A stretch of DNA of 64,000 nt from JBAZKV01 sp964443545 (lineage in GTDB: Bacteria > Margulisbacteria > WOR-1 > JAKLHX01 > JBAZKV01). The position numbers and the translations under genes were made by a program. Numbering within the stretch: the stretch's first letter is position 1; each line of letters begins with the position of its first letter. This document shows positions 38,994 to 48,234 of the stretch, piece after piece. A model generated the notes under the pieces. The model saw nothing but the letters and a program-made list of their open reading frames with translations. It was not told the DNA's origin and ran no database searches. Location: the NCBI GenBank assembly GCA_964443545.1, contig CAYUCV010000001.1, forward strand, positions 1 to 64,000, written 5' to 3'.

Positions 38994-40175
38994 ATGTTTA
39001 ATCATGCAAAAACAAAAGCGGGAGCGGTCGCTGTCCTTGTTGTTTTTTTTGTCTTTGCTTTGTCTGCGTGGACGATGCAAGCATATGCGAACAAAGACGC
39101 AAAGGATTCTTTAAAAGAAAAACAGGACCAGCTTGACGGAATATATAAGAAGCTGGAGCAAAGCAGGCGCAAGCTGAGAGAAACAAAACAACAGGAAGAA
39201 AGCGTAATAAACAGGCTTTTCATTATCAACAGGGACCTTAAAGTGACAAAAGGCCAGCTCTCAAGGGCGCAGGACCAGATCCAGAGGAACGAGAACAAGA
39301 TCGGATATCTCAGGGGCTCGCTTGCTGAAACTAAGGCAAGAATGGACTCAAAAAGCGCGCTTTTCTCAAAAAGGCTGAACGAGATCTACAGGACAGGCGG
39401 GGTCAACCTCTTCGGGCTCCTGCTAACCGCGGATACCCTAGCTGATTTCATAAGCCGATCATATTTTTTTGAAAAGATCATAGGAAGGGACATTGATATC
39501 GTGGATGAGCTTACCCGCGAGCACTCAAAGCTTAACTCAACCAAAGCCGAATTGGAGGGAGTGACCATTGAGATCAAGAAACTCGCAAGAAATATAGAAA
39601 GCAAAAAAACATACATCGAGAACCTGGCCGAAGAAAAGCAAAAGGTCTACAAATCGCTCGAACAGAGGAAGAAAGAGCACGAAAAGAACATAGCGGAACT
39701 AGAACAGAGTTCCAAAGAGATCGAGAACATGGTAAAAAAGATGCTGGCAAAGCGTAAGGCAAAAGGCATTGCTGGCCCACAGGGGACAGGCACATTCATC
39801 TGGCCGCTTTACGGCAGAATTACTTCGACCTTTGGATACAGGAGGAGCCCTGTCTGGGGAGGTAGAAACTTCCATACCGGTCTTGATATTGCCGCATCGC
39901 ACGGCAGCCCGATAAAAGCCGCGGATGGCGGAGAAGTGATATACTCCGGATGGTGGAGGGGATATGGCAAGCTGGTAATCCTTGACCATGGCAAGGGTAT
40001 CTCCACTCTGTACGCGCATATGTCCAGGATCTATGCGCAGAAGGACCAGAAAGTTAAAAAGGGGCAAGTGCTTGGACTGGTGGGCAGCACAGGCTGGTCT
40101 ACCGGCCCGCATTTGCATTTTGAAGTAAGAAAAGAAGGCGTTCCAAAAAATCCTGTAAGCTGGCTGCCAAGGTAA
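38994..40175 (+). CDS. M23-family peptidase with coiled coil (EnvC/NlpD-like)
   Basis: A 393-residue exported protein. Signal or anchor helix (about 8-30), a long coiled coil (about 35-110 and 165-260) and a C-terminal M23 domain. HTGLDIAASHGSPI carries the first zinc ligands and HLHFEVR the last; FGYRRSPVWGGRNFHTG and TLYAHMS are also present. The layout is that of EnvC-like murein hydrolases or activators that act in cell separation. MFNHAKTK is taken as start since it begins the signal peptide; no ribosome site is clear. The S41 protease gene follows 9 bases later, an envC-ctpA order common in bacteria. Confidence 0.88.
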   Translation: MFNHAKTKAGAVAVLVVFFVFALSAWTMQAYANKDAKDSLKEKQDQLDGIYKKLEQSRRKLRETKQQEESVINRLFIINRDLKVTKGQLSRAQDQIQRNENKIGYLRGSLAETKARMDSKSALFSKRLNEIYRTGGVNLFGLLLTADTLADFISRSYFFEKIIGRDIDIVDELTREHSKLNSTKAELEGVTIEIKKLARNIESKKTYIENLAEEKQKVYKSLEQRKKEHEKNIAELEQSSKEIENMVKKMLAKRKAKGIAGPQGTGTFIWPLYGRITSTFGYRRSPVWGGRNFHTGLDIAASHGSPIKAADGGEVIYSGWWRGYGKLVILDHGKGISTLYAHMSRIYAQKDQKVKKGQVLGLVGSTGWSTGPHLHFEVRKEGVPKNPVSWLPR

Positions 40176-40184
40176 GGGGAGAGC

Positions 40185-41611
40185 ATGAAAAACAAGAAGA
40201 GGAAGTGGTTTGCGGGCTGGGCCGCAACGGTCCTGACGGTCTTAACGATCGCGCTGGTGATTTCCGGTGCCCAGAGAGGCAGAGCGGCTGACGAATTGAA
40301 CAGCAAGCTCCAGGTGTTTTTGCAGGTCATAGACATTGTTAAAAGCGATCATGTGGAAAAGAACCTTGATGACAAAAAGATGGTCTACGGCGCAATTAAA
40401 GGTTTTCTTGAAGGACTGGACGATCCCTATACCCGTTTTATGGAACCGCCTGCCTTCAAGGAGATGAAGGCACNNNNNNNNNNNNNNNNNNNNNNNNNNN
40501 NNNNNNNNNNNNNNNNNNNNNNNNNNNNNNNNNNNNNNNNNNNNNNNNNNNNNNNNNNNNNNNNNNNNNNNNNGACGATCCCTATACCCGTTTTATGGAA
40601 CCGCCTGCCTTCAAGGAGATGAAGGCACGGCTTAACGGCTCCTACAGCGGAATAGGCATCTATATCGGACTAAAGAAAAAGAAACTGGTTGTAATATCTC
40701 CCATTCCCGATACACCCGCAGACAAGCTGGGGCTTAAAGCAATGGACCATATAGTCACAATAGAGGGCAAACCCACCAGAGATATGGGGCTTGAAGAAGC
40801 GGTAAGCATGATCCGGGGCCCCAAAGGCACTGCGGTAAAGGTCGGGATACTGCGGGGTAAAGAGAAAAAACCAAAGGAATACCGGATAATCAGGGACAAG
40901 ATCACTATTAAGAGCGTGGAGTATAAACTGCTGGATAAAGACAGCGGCTATATAAAATTGAACACTTTTGAGAACCTGAATGCCAATAAGGAGATGGAAA
41001 AAGCTATCAATTTTATGGAAAGCAAAAAGGTCCGGGGACTTATCCTTGACCTGAGAGGCAACGGCGGAGGGCTACTTGCCAACGCGGTGGAGATATCCAA
41101 CATGTTCCTTACAAAAGACCTTCCGATCGTTGCCACCGTGGACAGGGACGGGCAGAGAGACGTCCTTTATTCATACGGTCCGGGGATCTGGAAAAAACCG
41201 CTGGTGGTACTGATAGACCAAAGCAGTGCAAGCGCTTCCGAGATACTTGCGGGAGCAATAAAGGACAATCATGTGGGCACCATAGTCGGATATCACTCTT
41301 TCGGCAAGGCCTCCGTCCAGAATATAAGACAGCTCCAGGACGGATCGGCAATTCTGGTAACGATAGCCAAGTATCAGACGCCCAGCGGCCTGGACATCTC
41401 GAAAAAAGGCGTGATACCGGATATAATTGTCAGAACGGGGAAAGAGAGGGACTTCCATAACGGAAGCGAGGAGGCTTCTTCAGAAGACGAGGCTGAGGAA
41501 GAAGACCTGATTCCCGATAAAGACCCGAAAAAAGACGTACAATTGATTAAAGCACAAGAGGTCCTGAGAGGGAAGATCGCTGATAGCATTAAGAAAACCG
41601 GGAGGGAATAA
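40185..41611 (+). CDS. ctpA: S41-family C-terminal processing peptidase (interrupted by assembly gap)
   Basis: A carboxyl-terminal processing protease, exported. Signal helix at about 6-26, an N-terminal helical part with DDPYTRFM, a PDZ domain (GSYSGIGIYIGLKK to GILRGKEKKPKEY), then the S41 core GYIKLNTFE, LILDLRGNGGGLL, catalytic Ser in DQSSASASEI and Lys in HSFGKASVQ. A 100-N gap (40474-40573) lies inside. The 55 bases on either side are identical, and removing one copy with the gap gives a continuous frame of 423 codons. The gene is therefore intact, not broken. The C-terminal Glu/Asp-rich tail is variable in the family. Confidence 0.9.
40419..40628. other. Assembly gap with duplicated 55-base ends
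   Basis: Bases 40419-40473 and 40574-40628 are identical and enclose exactly 100 N. It is a scaffolding artefact, not a biological repeat. Confidence 0.93.
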
Positions 41612-41612
41612 T

Positions 41613-42769
41613 ATGCTTGCCAGAAAGATCATTGCAGCGCTGATCTTCTTTGCGGCGGTCGCATCTTCGGCGGTTTCTTACATGGGGGATAACTATGTCA
41701 TAGGCCCCGGCGATGTCCTGGAGATAAGGGCCTGGAACAGCAGCAATCCGGACCTTCTTGTGGTCAATCCAGTGGGCGTGGGTGTTGTAGCTACCACTCT
41801 TATCGACCAGCATGCGGTCTCGGTATCCCGCGATGGAAGGATCTATGTCCCTATGGTGGGGGCAATCAAGGTGGAGGGAAGAACGATAGCTGAGTTGGAA
41901 GATATTCTCGATAGAGGCTTGAGTATTTACCTGAAAGGCGGAAAAGTCAAGGTCCTTATCAAAACCCCAAAAACCATAAAAGCCTATGTAATGGGAGAAG
42001 TATTGCGCCCCGGAATGTACGGCATACCGGACGGGAATGCCGAAGAACTCCGGGTCATGAACTTCATCAACGCTTCCGGGGGCTTTACCGCGCTTTCGGA
42101 CATGGGGAATATCAAGATACTCCGCAAAAAAGGTNNNNNNNNNNNNNNNNNNNNNNNNNNNNNNNNNNNNNNNNNNNNNNNNNNNNNNNNNNNNNNNNNN
42201 NNNNNNNNNNNNNNNNNNNNNNNNNNNNNNNNNNGGGCTTTACCGCGCTTTCGGACATGGGGAATATCAAGATACTCCGCAAAAAAGGTCCCAGTCAGGA
42301 AGCCTCCGTGGTGGACTTAAGGAAACTGGTCTCAAAAACGGACATAGCGCAGAACAGGCTCATAAATGACGGGGATACCATTATTGTTCCCCAGATCTAC
42401 AATCAGGTTTATGTTCTCGGGCTTGTTAACAAGCCGGGTCCGGTGCCGTATGTTCAAGAGGCCAGCATAGCCGACTATATTGCTCAGGCCGGAGGTTTCA
42501 CAAAGGTAGCCGCATCCGATAGCGTGGCGGTGCTTAGGGGAAATCCTTCTAATCCCACAGTGATTAAGGTGGGAATGAGAAGGTTTTTTGACTGGGGAAA
42601 AGGGGTTGAAGAGGTCAGCATGCTGCCCGGCGACATTGTGTATGTGCCTCAGAGCTGGTATGCCAATTTCGGCGACCTGGCTTCTATCCTGATAGGCTTC
42701 AGGGACCTCAGGAACGCGACAAGGGACCTGGCAACGCCGAGCCAGTGGAGGATAGACTTTACAAAGTAG
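41613..42769 (+). CDS. Polysaccharide export protein, Wza-like (interrupted by assembly gap)
   Basis: An exported protein with signal peptide (about 1-20), a Poly_export domain (YVIGPGDVLEIRAWN, VSRDGRIYVPMVGAIKVEGRTIAELE) and at least two SLBB domains (KAYVMGEVLRPGMYGIPDG; QVYVLGLVNKPGPVPY). It would form the periplasmic/outer-membrane channel for exopolysaccharide. No lipobox cysteine is seen. Gap 42135-42234 is flanked by identical 55-base ends; collapsing them gives one 333-residue frame. The next two genes make sugar nucleotides, which supports an export role. Confidence 0.85.
42080..42289. other. Assembly gap with duplicated 55-base ends
   Basis: 42080-42134 equals 42235-42289, around 100 N. 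Same artefact as at 40419-40628. Confidence 0.93.
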
Positions 42770-42770
42770 C

Positions 42771-43832
42771 ATGAAAACAATACTCGATAACACGGATAAG
42801 ATGTTTCGGACAGACAAGAGCGATATGATGTGCCTTGTGGACAGCTTCCCTTATATGATGGAGGACGCCCTTTTTATCAGCGATTCAAGCGGTACCAGAC
42901 TAAAAGGCGGATTTGAAGAAATAATAATTGCCGGAATGGGCGGCTCTGCCATGGCGGGGGATATCATAAGATCCATCTTTTATGACAGGTTCTCTTGCCC
43001 CGTGCAGGTGGTTAGGGGCTACAGCCTTCCAAAAAGCGCGGGCAAGAACACCCTTGTCTTTATACTTAGCTACTCCGGCAATACGGAAGAGACACTTTCC
43101 GTTCTTAAGGACGCTCTTTCAAAAAAATGCCGCATTGTTACCATAACTTCCGGGGGGCGCATTAGCCAGATCTCAAAGTCAAAAAAGATGAGCAGTATAT
43201 CTATCCCGGCAGGCCTGCCACCGAGATCGGCGCTCCCATATATGCTGGTCCCTATGCTGAGGCTGCTTGAAGACTCAGGTTTTAAGGGGCTTGTGCGCGA
43301 GTCCCGGAGGGCATCTACCCTTCTAAAAAAGATCCAGCTCAAATACCGTATGGGGAACCCTTCTTCCAGAAACCCGGCAAAAAAGCTTGCGCTGCTGCTT
43401 AAGGACAGGATACCTCTTGTTTTTGGTTCCTTTATGGGAACAGAATCGGCGGCATACAGATGGAAGACACAGCTCAGTGAAAACAGCAAGATGACGGCTC
43501 TCCAGAATGTGTTCCCGGAGCTTAACCATAACGAACTGGTCAACCTGGGGCTAAAGAGCAACAAAAAATGCGGTTTCCACGCGCTGTTCTTGAGGGATGC
43601 ATCGGACAACAAAAGGGTCCAATTAAGATTTGAAATAACAAAAAGCCTTCTGGTAAAAGGGGCAAGCCCGGTGGAGGAGATCTGGGCGCAGGGCTCGTCC
43701 AAACTCGAAAAGATCCTGTCCCTGATACATCTCGGGGATTATGTCAGTGTTTATCTTGCCCTGCTGGGCGGGACAGATCCGACCCCTGTCGATGCCATAG
43801 AGGACCTAAAAAAGGCGCTGGCAAAAAAATGA
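42771..43832 (+). CDS. Bifunctional phosphoglucose/phosphomannose isomerase
   Basis: A 353-residue SIS-domain isomerase of the bifunctional PGI/PMI family, first studied in archaea. It interconverts fructose 6-phosphate with glucose and mannose 6-phosphates. IIIAGMGGSAMAGDI (near 50-64), LSYSGNTEETL (near 103-113), the PPRSALPYM segment and ELNHNELV (near 248) with a catalytic His are seen. It overlaps the following nucleotidyltransferase by four bases. Together they lead from fructose 6-phosphate towards GDP-mannose-type precursors for the polymer exported by the Wza-like protein. Confidence 0.88.
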   Translation: MKTILDNTDKMFRTDKSDMMCLVDSFPYMMEDALFISDSSGTRLKGGFEEIIIAGMGGSAMAGDIIRSIFYDRFSCPVQVVRGYSLPKSAGKNTLVFILSYSGNTEETLSVLKDALSKKCRIVTITSGGRISQISKSKKMSSISIPAGLPPRSALPYMLVPMLRLLEDSGFKGLVRESRRASTLLKKIQLKYRMGNPSSRNPAKKLALLLKDRIPLVFGSFMGTESAAYRWKTQLSENSKMTALQNVFPELNHNELVNLGLKSNKKCGFHALFLRDASDNKRVQLRFEITKSLLVKGASPVEEIWAQGSSKLEKILSLIHLGDYVSVYLALLGGTDPTPVDAIEDLKKALAKK

Positions 43833-44896
43833 AGGCCATAATAATAGCCGGTGGACTGGGCACAAGACTGCGTCCGCTTACATACAATAGGCCAAAGCCG
43901 ATAGTCCCTATGGTCAACAAGCCGTTTGTCATCCATCAGATAGAACTTCTTAAGAAGCACGGGATCAAAGAAATAATCGTCAATCTGCATTATTTGTCAG
44001 ACAGCATAGAGGAATTTCTCGGGGACGGGAGCAGGCTGGGAGTAAAGATCTACTATTCAATAGAAGAATCTCCACTGGGCACCGCCGGGGCGGTAAAGAA
44101 TGCCGAAGAATTCTTTGACAGCGAGCCGATGGTTGCTTTTAACGGGGACGTCCTTACCGATGCCGACATCTCGAGGCTCATCAATTTTCATAAAAAGAAT
44201 AAGGCAGTGGCCACTATTGCTCTGACCAGGGTGGAGGACCCCACGCCCTTTGGGCTTGTTATTACCGATGAAAAGGGCAGAGTAAAAAAATTCATAGAAA
44301 AGCCGGGATGGAACAGCGTTAATGTGTCGGGGAACACGATAAATGCCGGGATATACATTTTGGACCCTTCTATCTTTGCCTCTTTTAAAAAAGGCACAAA
44401 ATACTCATTTGAAAGGGACCTGTACCCTAGATTGCTTGAGGAAGGCAAGCCGGTTTACGGCATTTCCTCCGATTCGTACTGGCTTGATATAGGAAGCCCC
44501 AAGAAATATCTTGAGGCCCACAGGGACATCTTAAGAGGCGAGGTCAAAGTCTCCTTTGACGGCAAAAAGAACCAAAACGATGTGTGGATTTGCGAAGGCG
44601 CCAACATAAGCCCTTCGGCCAAACTCAGGGGGCCGTCCATAATCGGGCCGCACACCAGGATAGCCTCAAATGCAAGGATAAACCCTCATTCAACTATAGG
44701 GGACGCCGTCAGGATAAGCGAGGGGGCAACAATAGAGGATTCGGTCATTTTAAGGAATTCTTTAATTGGCAAGGATGTCAAACTGCATGACTGCATAATA
44801 GGAGAGAACTGCATCATAGAGGATTTCGCGGAGATAGGCGAGGGGGTTGTTCTTGCGGATTATTCGATCGTGAAAAAGGGGTCGAAATTGGCGTAG
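43829..44896 (+). CDS. Sugar-1-phosphate nucleotidyltransferase (mannose-1-phosphate guanylyltransferase-like)
   Basis: A 355-residue NDP-sugar pyrophosphorylase. The N-terminal nucleotidyltransferase domain has IIIAGGLGTRLRPLTYNRPKPIVP (4-27, pyrophosphorylase signature), FNGDVLTD with the metal Asp and FIEKP. A C-terminal left-handed beta-helix (about 255-355) shows hexapeptide repeats such as IGPHTRIASNARINPHSTIG. The exact sugar and nucleotide cannot be fixed; GDP-mannose is suggested by the PGI/PMI gene upstream. hisD follows after 12 bases. Confidence 0.87.
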   Translation: MKAIIIAGGLGTRLRPLTYNRPKPIVPMVNKPFVIHQIELLKKHGIKEIIVNLHYLSDSIEEFLGDGSRLGVKIYYSIEESPLGTAGAVKNAEEFFDSEPMVAFNGDVLTDADISRLINFHKKNKAVATIALTRVEDPTPFGLVITDEKGRVKKFIEKPGWNSVNVSGNTINAGIYILDPSIFASFKKGTKYSFERDLYPRLLEEGKPVYGISSDSYWLDIGSPKKYLEAHRDILRGEVKVSFDGKKNQNDVWICEGANISPSAKLRGPSIIGPHTRIASNARINPHSTIGDAVRISEGATIEDSVILRNSLIGKDVKLHDCIIGENCIIEDFAEIGEGVVLADYSIVKKGSKLA

Positions 44897-44908
44897 GAGG
44901 CCCTTACA

Positions 44909-46093
44909 ATGAATAAAGAAGAAACCACGGTAAAAAAAATAATAGAGGATGTCCGAAAGTCAGGCGATGCGGCGGTTGCCAAATACGCCAAAAAATTCGA
45001 GAAGATAAATATTTCGGCTGCAGAACTGCGTGTAACCCCGCAGGAAATGGAAGAAGCCTTTTCGTCCGTGGGAAGTGAATTTATCTCAACCGTAAGGCTT
45101 GCCGCAAGGAACATCAGGGCCTATCACGAAAAGCAAAAGCAGAACGAGTGGTTTGATACCCTGCCGGATGATGTGGTCTTGGGATTCAGAATAATTCCTA
45201 TAGAATCAGTGGGTCTGTATGTGCCTGCCGGCAGGGCGGTCTATCCTTCTTCTGTATTAATGAACGCCATTCCCGCAAAGATAGCCGGAGTAAAAAGGAT
45301 AGTCATGGCGGTTCCCTGCGGAAAGAACAAGAAAGTGAACCCGTACATACTGGCTGCCGCAAAAGAGGCTGGCATTTCGGAAATATACAAAATGGGAGGG
45401 GCGCAGGCAATTGCTGCCCTTGCAATAGGGACCAGGAAGATACAAAAAGTGGATAAGATAGTAGGCCCGGGCAATATCTTTGTGACGCTTGCCAAAAAAC
45501 TGCTGTTCGGGGAAGTCGGCATAGACAAACTTGCCGGGCCCAGCGATGTTGTAATAATAGCGGACGAAAGCGCAGATATAAGGTTTATCTCATCCGACAT
45601 GGCGGCCCAGGCCGAGCATGATCCCAACTCAAAGGCTATCCTTATCAGTACCTCCGATGACATATTAAGAGATGCAAAGGCGCAGATGAAGAAGATCAAA
45701 AGGACAAAGCAGTGCAGGTTTTATAAAGCAAAAGACCTGGATGATGCGGCCCGCATATCCAATGAGATCGCCCCGGAGCACCTTGAACTCCTGGTATCGG
45801 TCCCGCATGCACTTTTGGAAAAGATAACTAACGCAGGAGCGGTGTTCATGGGGCCGTACTCTCCCGTGGCGGTGGGGGATTATCTGGCCGGTCCCAACCA
45901 TGTGCTTCCAACCGATGGCACCGCAAGATTCTCTTCCCCTCTAGGTGTGTGGGATTTTGTCAAGTATCAGAGTGTTATTGGATACACCAAACCGGCTCTT
46001 TCCAGGGTAAGAAAAGACCTGATCAGGTTCTCCTCCATCGAGGGCTTAAAGGCTCACGGGGAATCGGTCAATATACGTTTTAAGGAATTCTAA
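44909..46093 (+). CDS. hisD: Histidinol dehydrogenase
   Basis: A 394-residue zinc enzyme making the last two oxidations of histidine synthesis. ESVGLYVPAGRAVYPSSVLMNAIPAKIAGVKR, GGAQAIAALAIGT, the signature DKLAGPSDVVIIAD and QAEHDPNSKAIL with the zinc Gln/His are clear; NHVLPTDGTARF near the end is also typical. A little shorter than E. coli HisD at the N-terminus. It converges on a PHP phosphatase gene that could perform the preceding step (histidinol phosphate hydrolysis), overlapping by 14 bases. Confidence 0.95.
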   Translation: MNKEETTVKKIIEDVRKSGDAAVAKYAKKFEKINISAAELRVTPQEMEEAFSSVGSEFISTVRLAARNIRAYHEKQKQNEWFDTLPDDVVLGFRIIPIESVGLYVPAGRAVYPSSVLMNAIPAKIAGVKRIVMAVPCGKNKKVNPYILAAAKEAGISEIYKMGGAQAIAALAIGTRKIQKVDKIVGPGNIFVTLAKKLLFGEVGIDKLAGPSDVVIIADESADIRFISSDMAAQAEHDPNSKAILISTSDDILRDAKAQMKKIKRTKQCRFYKAKDLDDAARISNEIAPEHLELLVSVPHALLEKITNAGAVFMGPYSPVAVGDYLAGPNHVLPTDGTARFSSPLGVWDFVKYQSVIGYTKPALSRVRKDLIRFSSIEGLKAHGESVNIRFKEF

Positions 46094-46763
46094 AACCGAG
46101 CCTTTCAAGCAGTCCTCTGGGGTTGTCATTAACGGCCAGCTTTGCCTCTTCTCCCCTGAGCCCGCAACTTTTGGCAAGTTTATACGCTTGTTCCTGGGTT
46201 ATGTAGTTTTCCGGCAGGTGAGAATCCGTATTCACCAGCAGTTTTGCCCCAGTCTTTTTTGCCATTGAAACAACATGCCTGTTTGTAGCGTTGTGAAGTT
46301 TTCTCGAGGTTATTTCTAGATAGATTCCGTTCTCTTTTGCCAGGAGCGAGTCCTCTTCGGTTATTTTTCCTGGATGAGCAAGAATGTCCACGAGCCCTTT
46401 TGTTGATACCGCAGCATTATTGGTGCCTTTTATTACGGGCTCCGCCACTGTTTCGCCGTGGCAGACAACGATCTTTGCTCCCATTTTTCTGGCCTCGGCT
46501 GCGAGTTCAGGTATCTGCCTGGGATCGGCATGGGTTATCTCTACCCCCGGGACAAAGACAACATCAAGGTATTTGCCCTGTTTTTCCGAAAACAAGAGCA
46601 GTTTTTCGATAACGGATTCAATATTTGAATAGTCCACATGGTCGGTGATCGCCATTGCTGCAAACCCCATAGTGGATGCATACCTCATTGCCTCACTTGG
46701 CAAAAGCGCTCCGTCGCTTAAAAGCGAGTGCGTGTGCAGGTCTATTCGCTTGCCGATATCCAT
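46080..46763 (-). CDS. PHP-domain histidinol-phosphatase-like protein
   Basis: A 227-residue PHP phosphoesterase. Metal motifs are RIDLHTHSLLSDGALLP (6-22), AITDHVDYSN, VPGVEITH, the CHGE motif (near 100), LAHPGKI and NTDSHLPE (near 178). Annotated relatives are histidinol-phosphatase-domain proteins. Given hisD next door and hisC in the window, it may be the missing histidinol phosphatase, but DNA- or other phosphoesters are also possible. A TATAAT overlaps its own ATG and cannot be its promoter. Confidence 0.78.
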   Translation of the reverse strand: MDIGKRIDLHTHSLLSDGALLPSEAMRYASTMGFAAMAITDHVDYSNIESVIEKLLLFSEKQGKYLDVVFVPGVEITHADPRQIPELAAEARKMGAKIVVCHGETVAEPVIKGTNNAAVSTKGLVDILAHPGKITEEDSLLAKENGIYLEITSRKLHNATNRHVVSMAKKTGAKLLVNTDSHLPENYITQEQAYKLAKSCGLRGEEAKLAVNDNPRGLLERLGFRIP

Positions 46764-46818
46764 TATACGGCTATGCTATCATAGAATAAGTTTTGAATTC
46801 AATGTATGGGGATTTGCA

Positions 46819-48234
46819 ATGCAGCAGGGACAGATAGTCAAAGCAAAGATAGAGACTCTGGCCGCCGGAGGCCAGGGGATAGCCCGCATAGACGGGATGA
46901 CGGTATTTGTCGATAACAGCGTTCCCGGAGACGAACTCGAGATTAGGATAGTTGAGGCAAAATCACATTATTGCCGCGCAAAGATAAACAAGATCCTTAC
47001 CTCTTCACCGTTCCGCGTGCAGCCGCCGTGCAAGTATTTTGAAAAGTGCGGAGCATGTGATATGCAGCACATAGAATACGGCGCACAGTTAAAATTCAAG
47101 GAACAGATAGTTAAAGACACAATGAAGAAGATCGGAGGGATCTCTCCGGAAATTGTGCAGCCCGTCATAGGCATGGAAGATCCCTGGGGGTACAGGAATA
47201 AAGTGCAGTACCCTGTCAGGGAAATCCTAAATTCTAAATTCAAAACCCTAAACAAATCACAAATTACAAATTCCAAACAGCAGATGGTGGCAATGGGGTA
47301 TTTTAAGAAAGGAACGCATGAGATAGTTGATATTGATAATTGTCTTGTTCTGCATCCCTTTTTGAATAAGATTTCCAATGCCGTTAAAAAGCTGATAAGC
47401 GACTTCAAGATTCCTGTTTATGACGAAGACAGGGGCAGCGGTTTGATAAGGCATGTCCTGGCAAGGGTGGGGTTTGCGTCAAAAGAAGCTATCCTGTGCC
47501 TTGTGTCTAAAGAAATCAATATCCCCGGGTCAAGAAATCTGGTAAGTGCCTTGACCAAAAGTCTTGAGCAGGAGGAAAAGGAGTTCGGGCTTAAAGGTGT
47601 GGCAGTGAACGAGAACCACAGGACCACCAATGTGATCCTGGGCAAAAAGACAAAACCATTGTGGGGGCAGGAAAAGATAAAGGAAAAACTCGGGCCTTTA
47701 GAGTTCAAGATCTCTGCCCAGTCATTTTTTCAGGTCAACCCCGTGCAGACTCTCAAGTTATACTCTGTCGTAGAAGACTTTGCAGGACTTAGGGGAAATG
47801 AGACGGTTTTGGACCTCTATTGCGGGACCGGTTCAATATCTCTTTGGCTGGCCAAAAAAGCCAAGGAGGTCTGGGGCGTCGAAGAAAATAATTATGCCAT
47901 TGATGATGCAAAAGAAAATGCCAGGGTAAACGGCATAAAGAACGCATTTTTTAAATGCGGGACTTCAGAAGCTATTATCAGGCAGTTCTTGGACACCGAT
48001 GCCAAATTTGATGTTGTTGTACTGGATCCGCCGAGATCGGGATGCTCACAGGGGGTCATAGGATCTGTAATTAAACTTAAACCTTCAAGGATTATTTATG
48101 TTTCGTGCGATCCTGCCACCCTGGCAAGGGACCTTAAGTTGTTTTCCGAAAAATACAAGACAGTAAAGATCCAGCCGGTGGATATGTTCCCTCAGACGGC
48201 TCATATTGAGTGCGTGGCGCATCTATCCAGGTAA
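46819..48234 (+). CDS. rlmD: 23S rRNA (uracil-5-)-methyltransferase, RlmD/RlmCD/TrmA family
   Basis: A 471-residue SAM-dependent RNA uracil-C5 methyltransferase. A TRAM domain (about 1-55), iron-sulfur-type cysteines CKYFEKCGACDMQH (near 71-84), SAM motif VLDLYCGTGSISLWLA (near 331), DPPRSGC with the catalytic Cys-side motif and SCDPATLARDL are present. Start at MQQGQIVKA; the frame is open 58 codons earlier without sense. Between YPVRE and MVAMGYFKKG an extra AT-rich, in-frame insert (47224-47277) adds about 18-20 residues (ILNSKFKTLNKSQITNSKQQ). The 3' end overlaps miaA by 101 bases, tail to tail. Confidence 0.92.
   Translation: MQQGQIVKAKIETLAAGGQGIARIDGMTVFVDNSVPGDELEIRIVEAKSHYCRAKINKILTSSPFRVQPPCKYFEKCGACDMQHIEYGAQLKFKEQIVKDTMKKIGGISPEIVQPVIGMEDPWGYRNKVQYPVREILNSKFKTLNKSQITNSKQQMVAMGYFKKGTHEIVDIDNCLVLHPFLNKISNAVKKLISDFKIPVYDEDRGSGLIRHVLARVGFASKEAILCLVSKEINIPGSRNLVSALTKSLEQEEKEFGLKGVAVNENHRTTNVILGKKTKPLWGQEKIKEKLGPLEFKISAQSFFQVNPVQTLKLYSVVEDFAGLRGNETVLDLYCGTGSISLWLAKKAKEVWGVEENNYAIDDAKENARVNGIKNAFFKCGTSEAIIRQFLDTDAKFDVVVLDPPRSGCSQGVIGSVIKLKPSRIIYVSCDPATLARDLKLFSEKYKTVKIQPVDMFPQTAHIECVAHLSR
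47224..47277. repeat. AT-rich repeat element inserted in frame in rlmD
   Basis: A 54-base stretch made of short echoes (AAATTCTAAATTC, then AAATCACAAATTACAAATTCC), far more AT-rich than the rest of rlmD and located where relatives have a short loop. It is a multiple of three and has no stop, so rlmD stays open. I suspect a small mobile repeat like the Rickettsia palindromic elements. Confidence 0.5.

Noticed and set aside
40185..42769. Split or truncated ctpA and Wza-like genes, and direct repeats around them
   Set aside because: The duplicated 55-base ends around exact 100-N runs are assembly artefacts; collapsing them gives intact genes.
46645..46818. 58-codon N-terminal extension of RlmD
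   Set aside because: Antisense to the PHP gene and without family resemblance; the TRAM domain begins at MQQGQIV.
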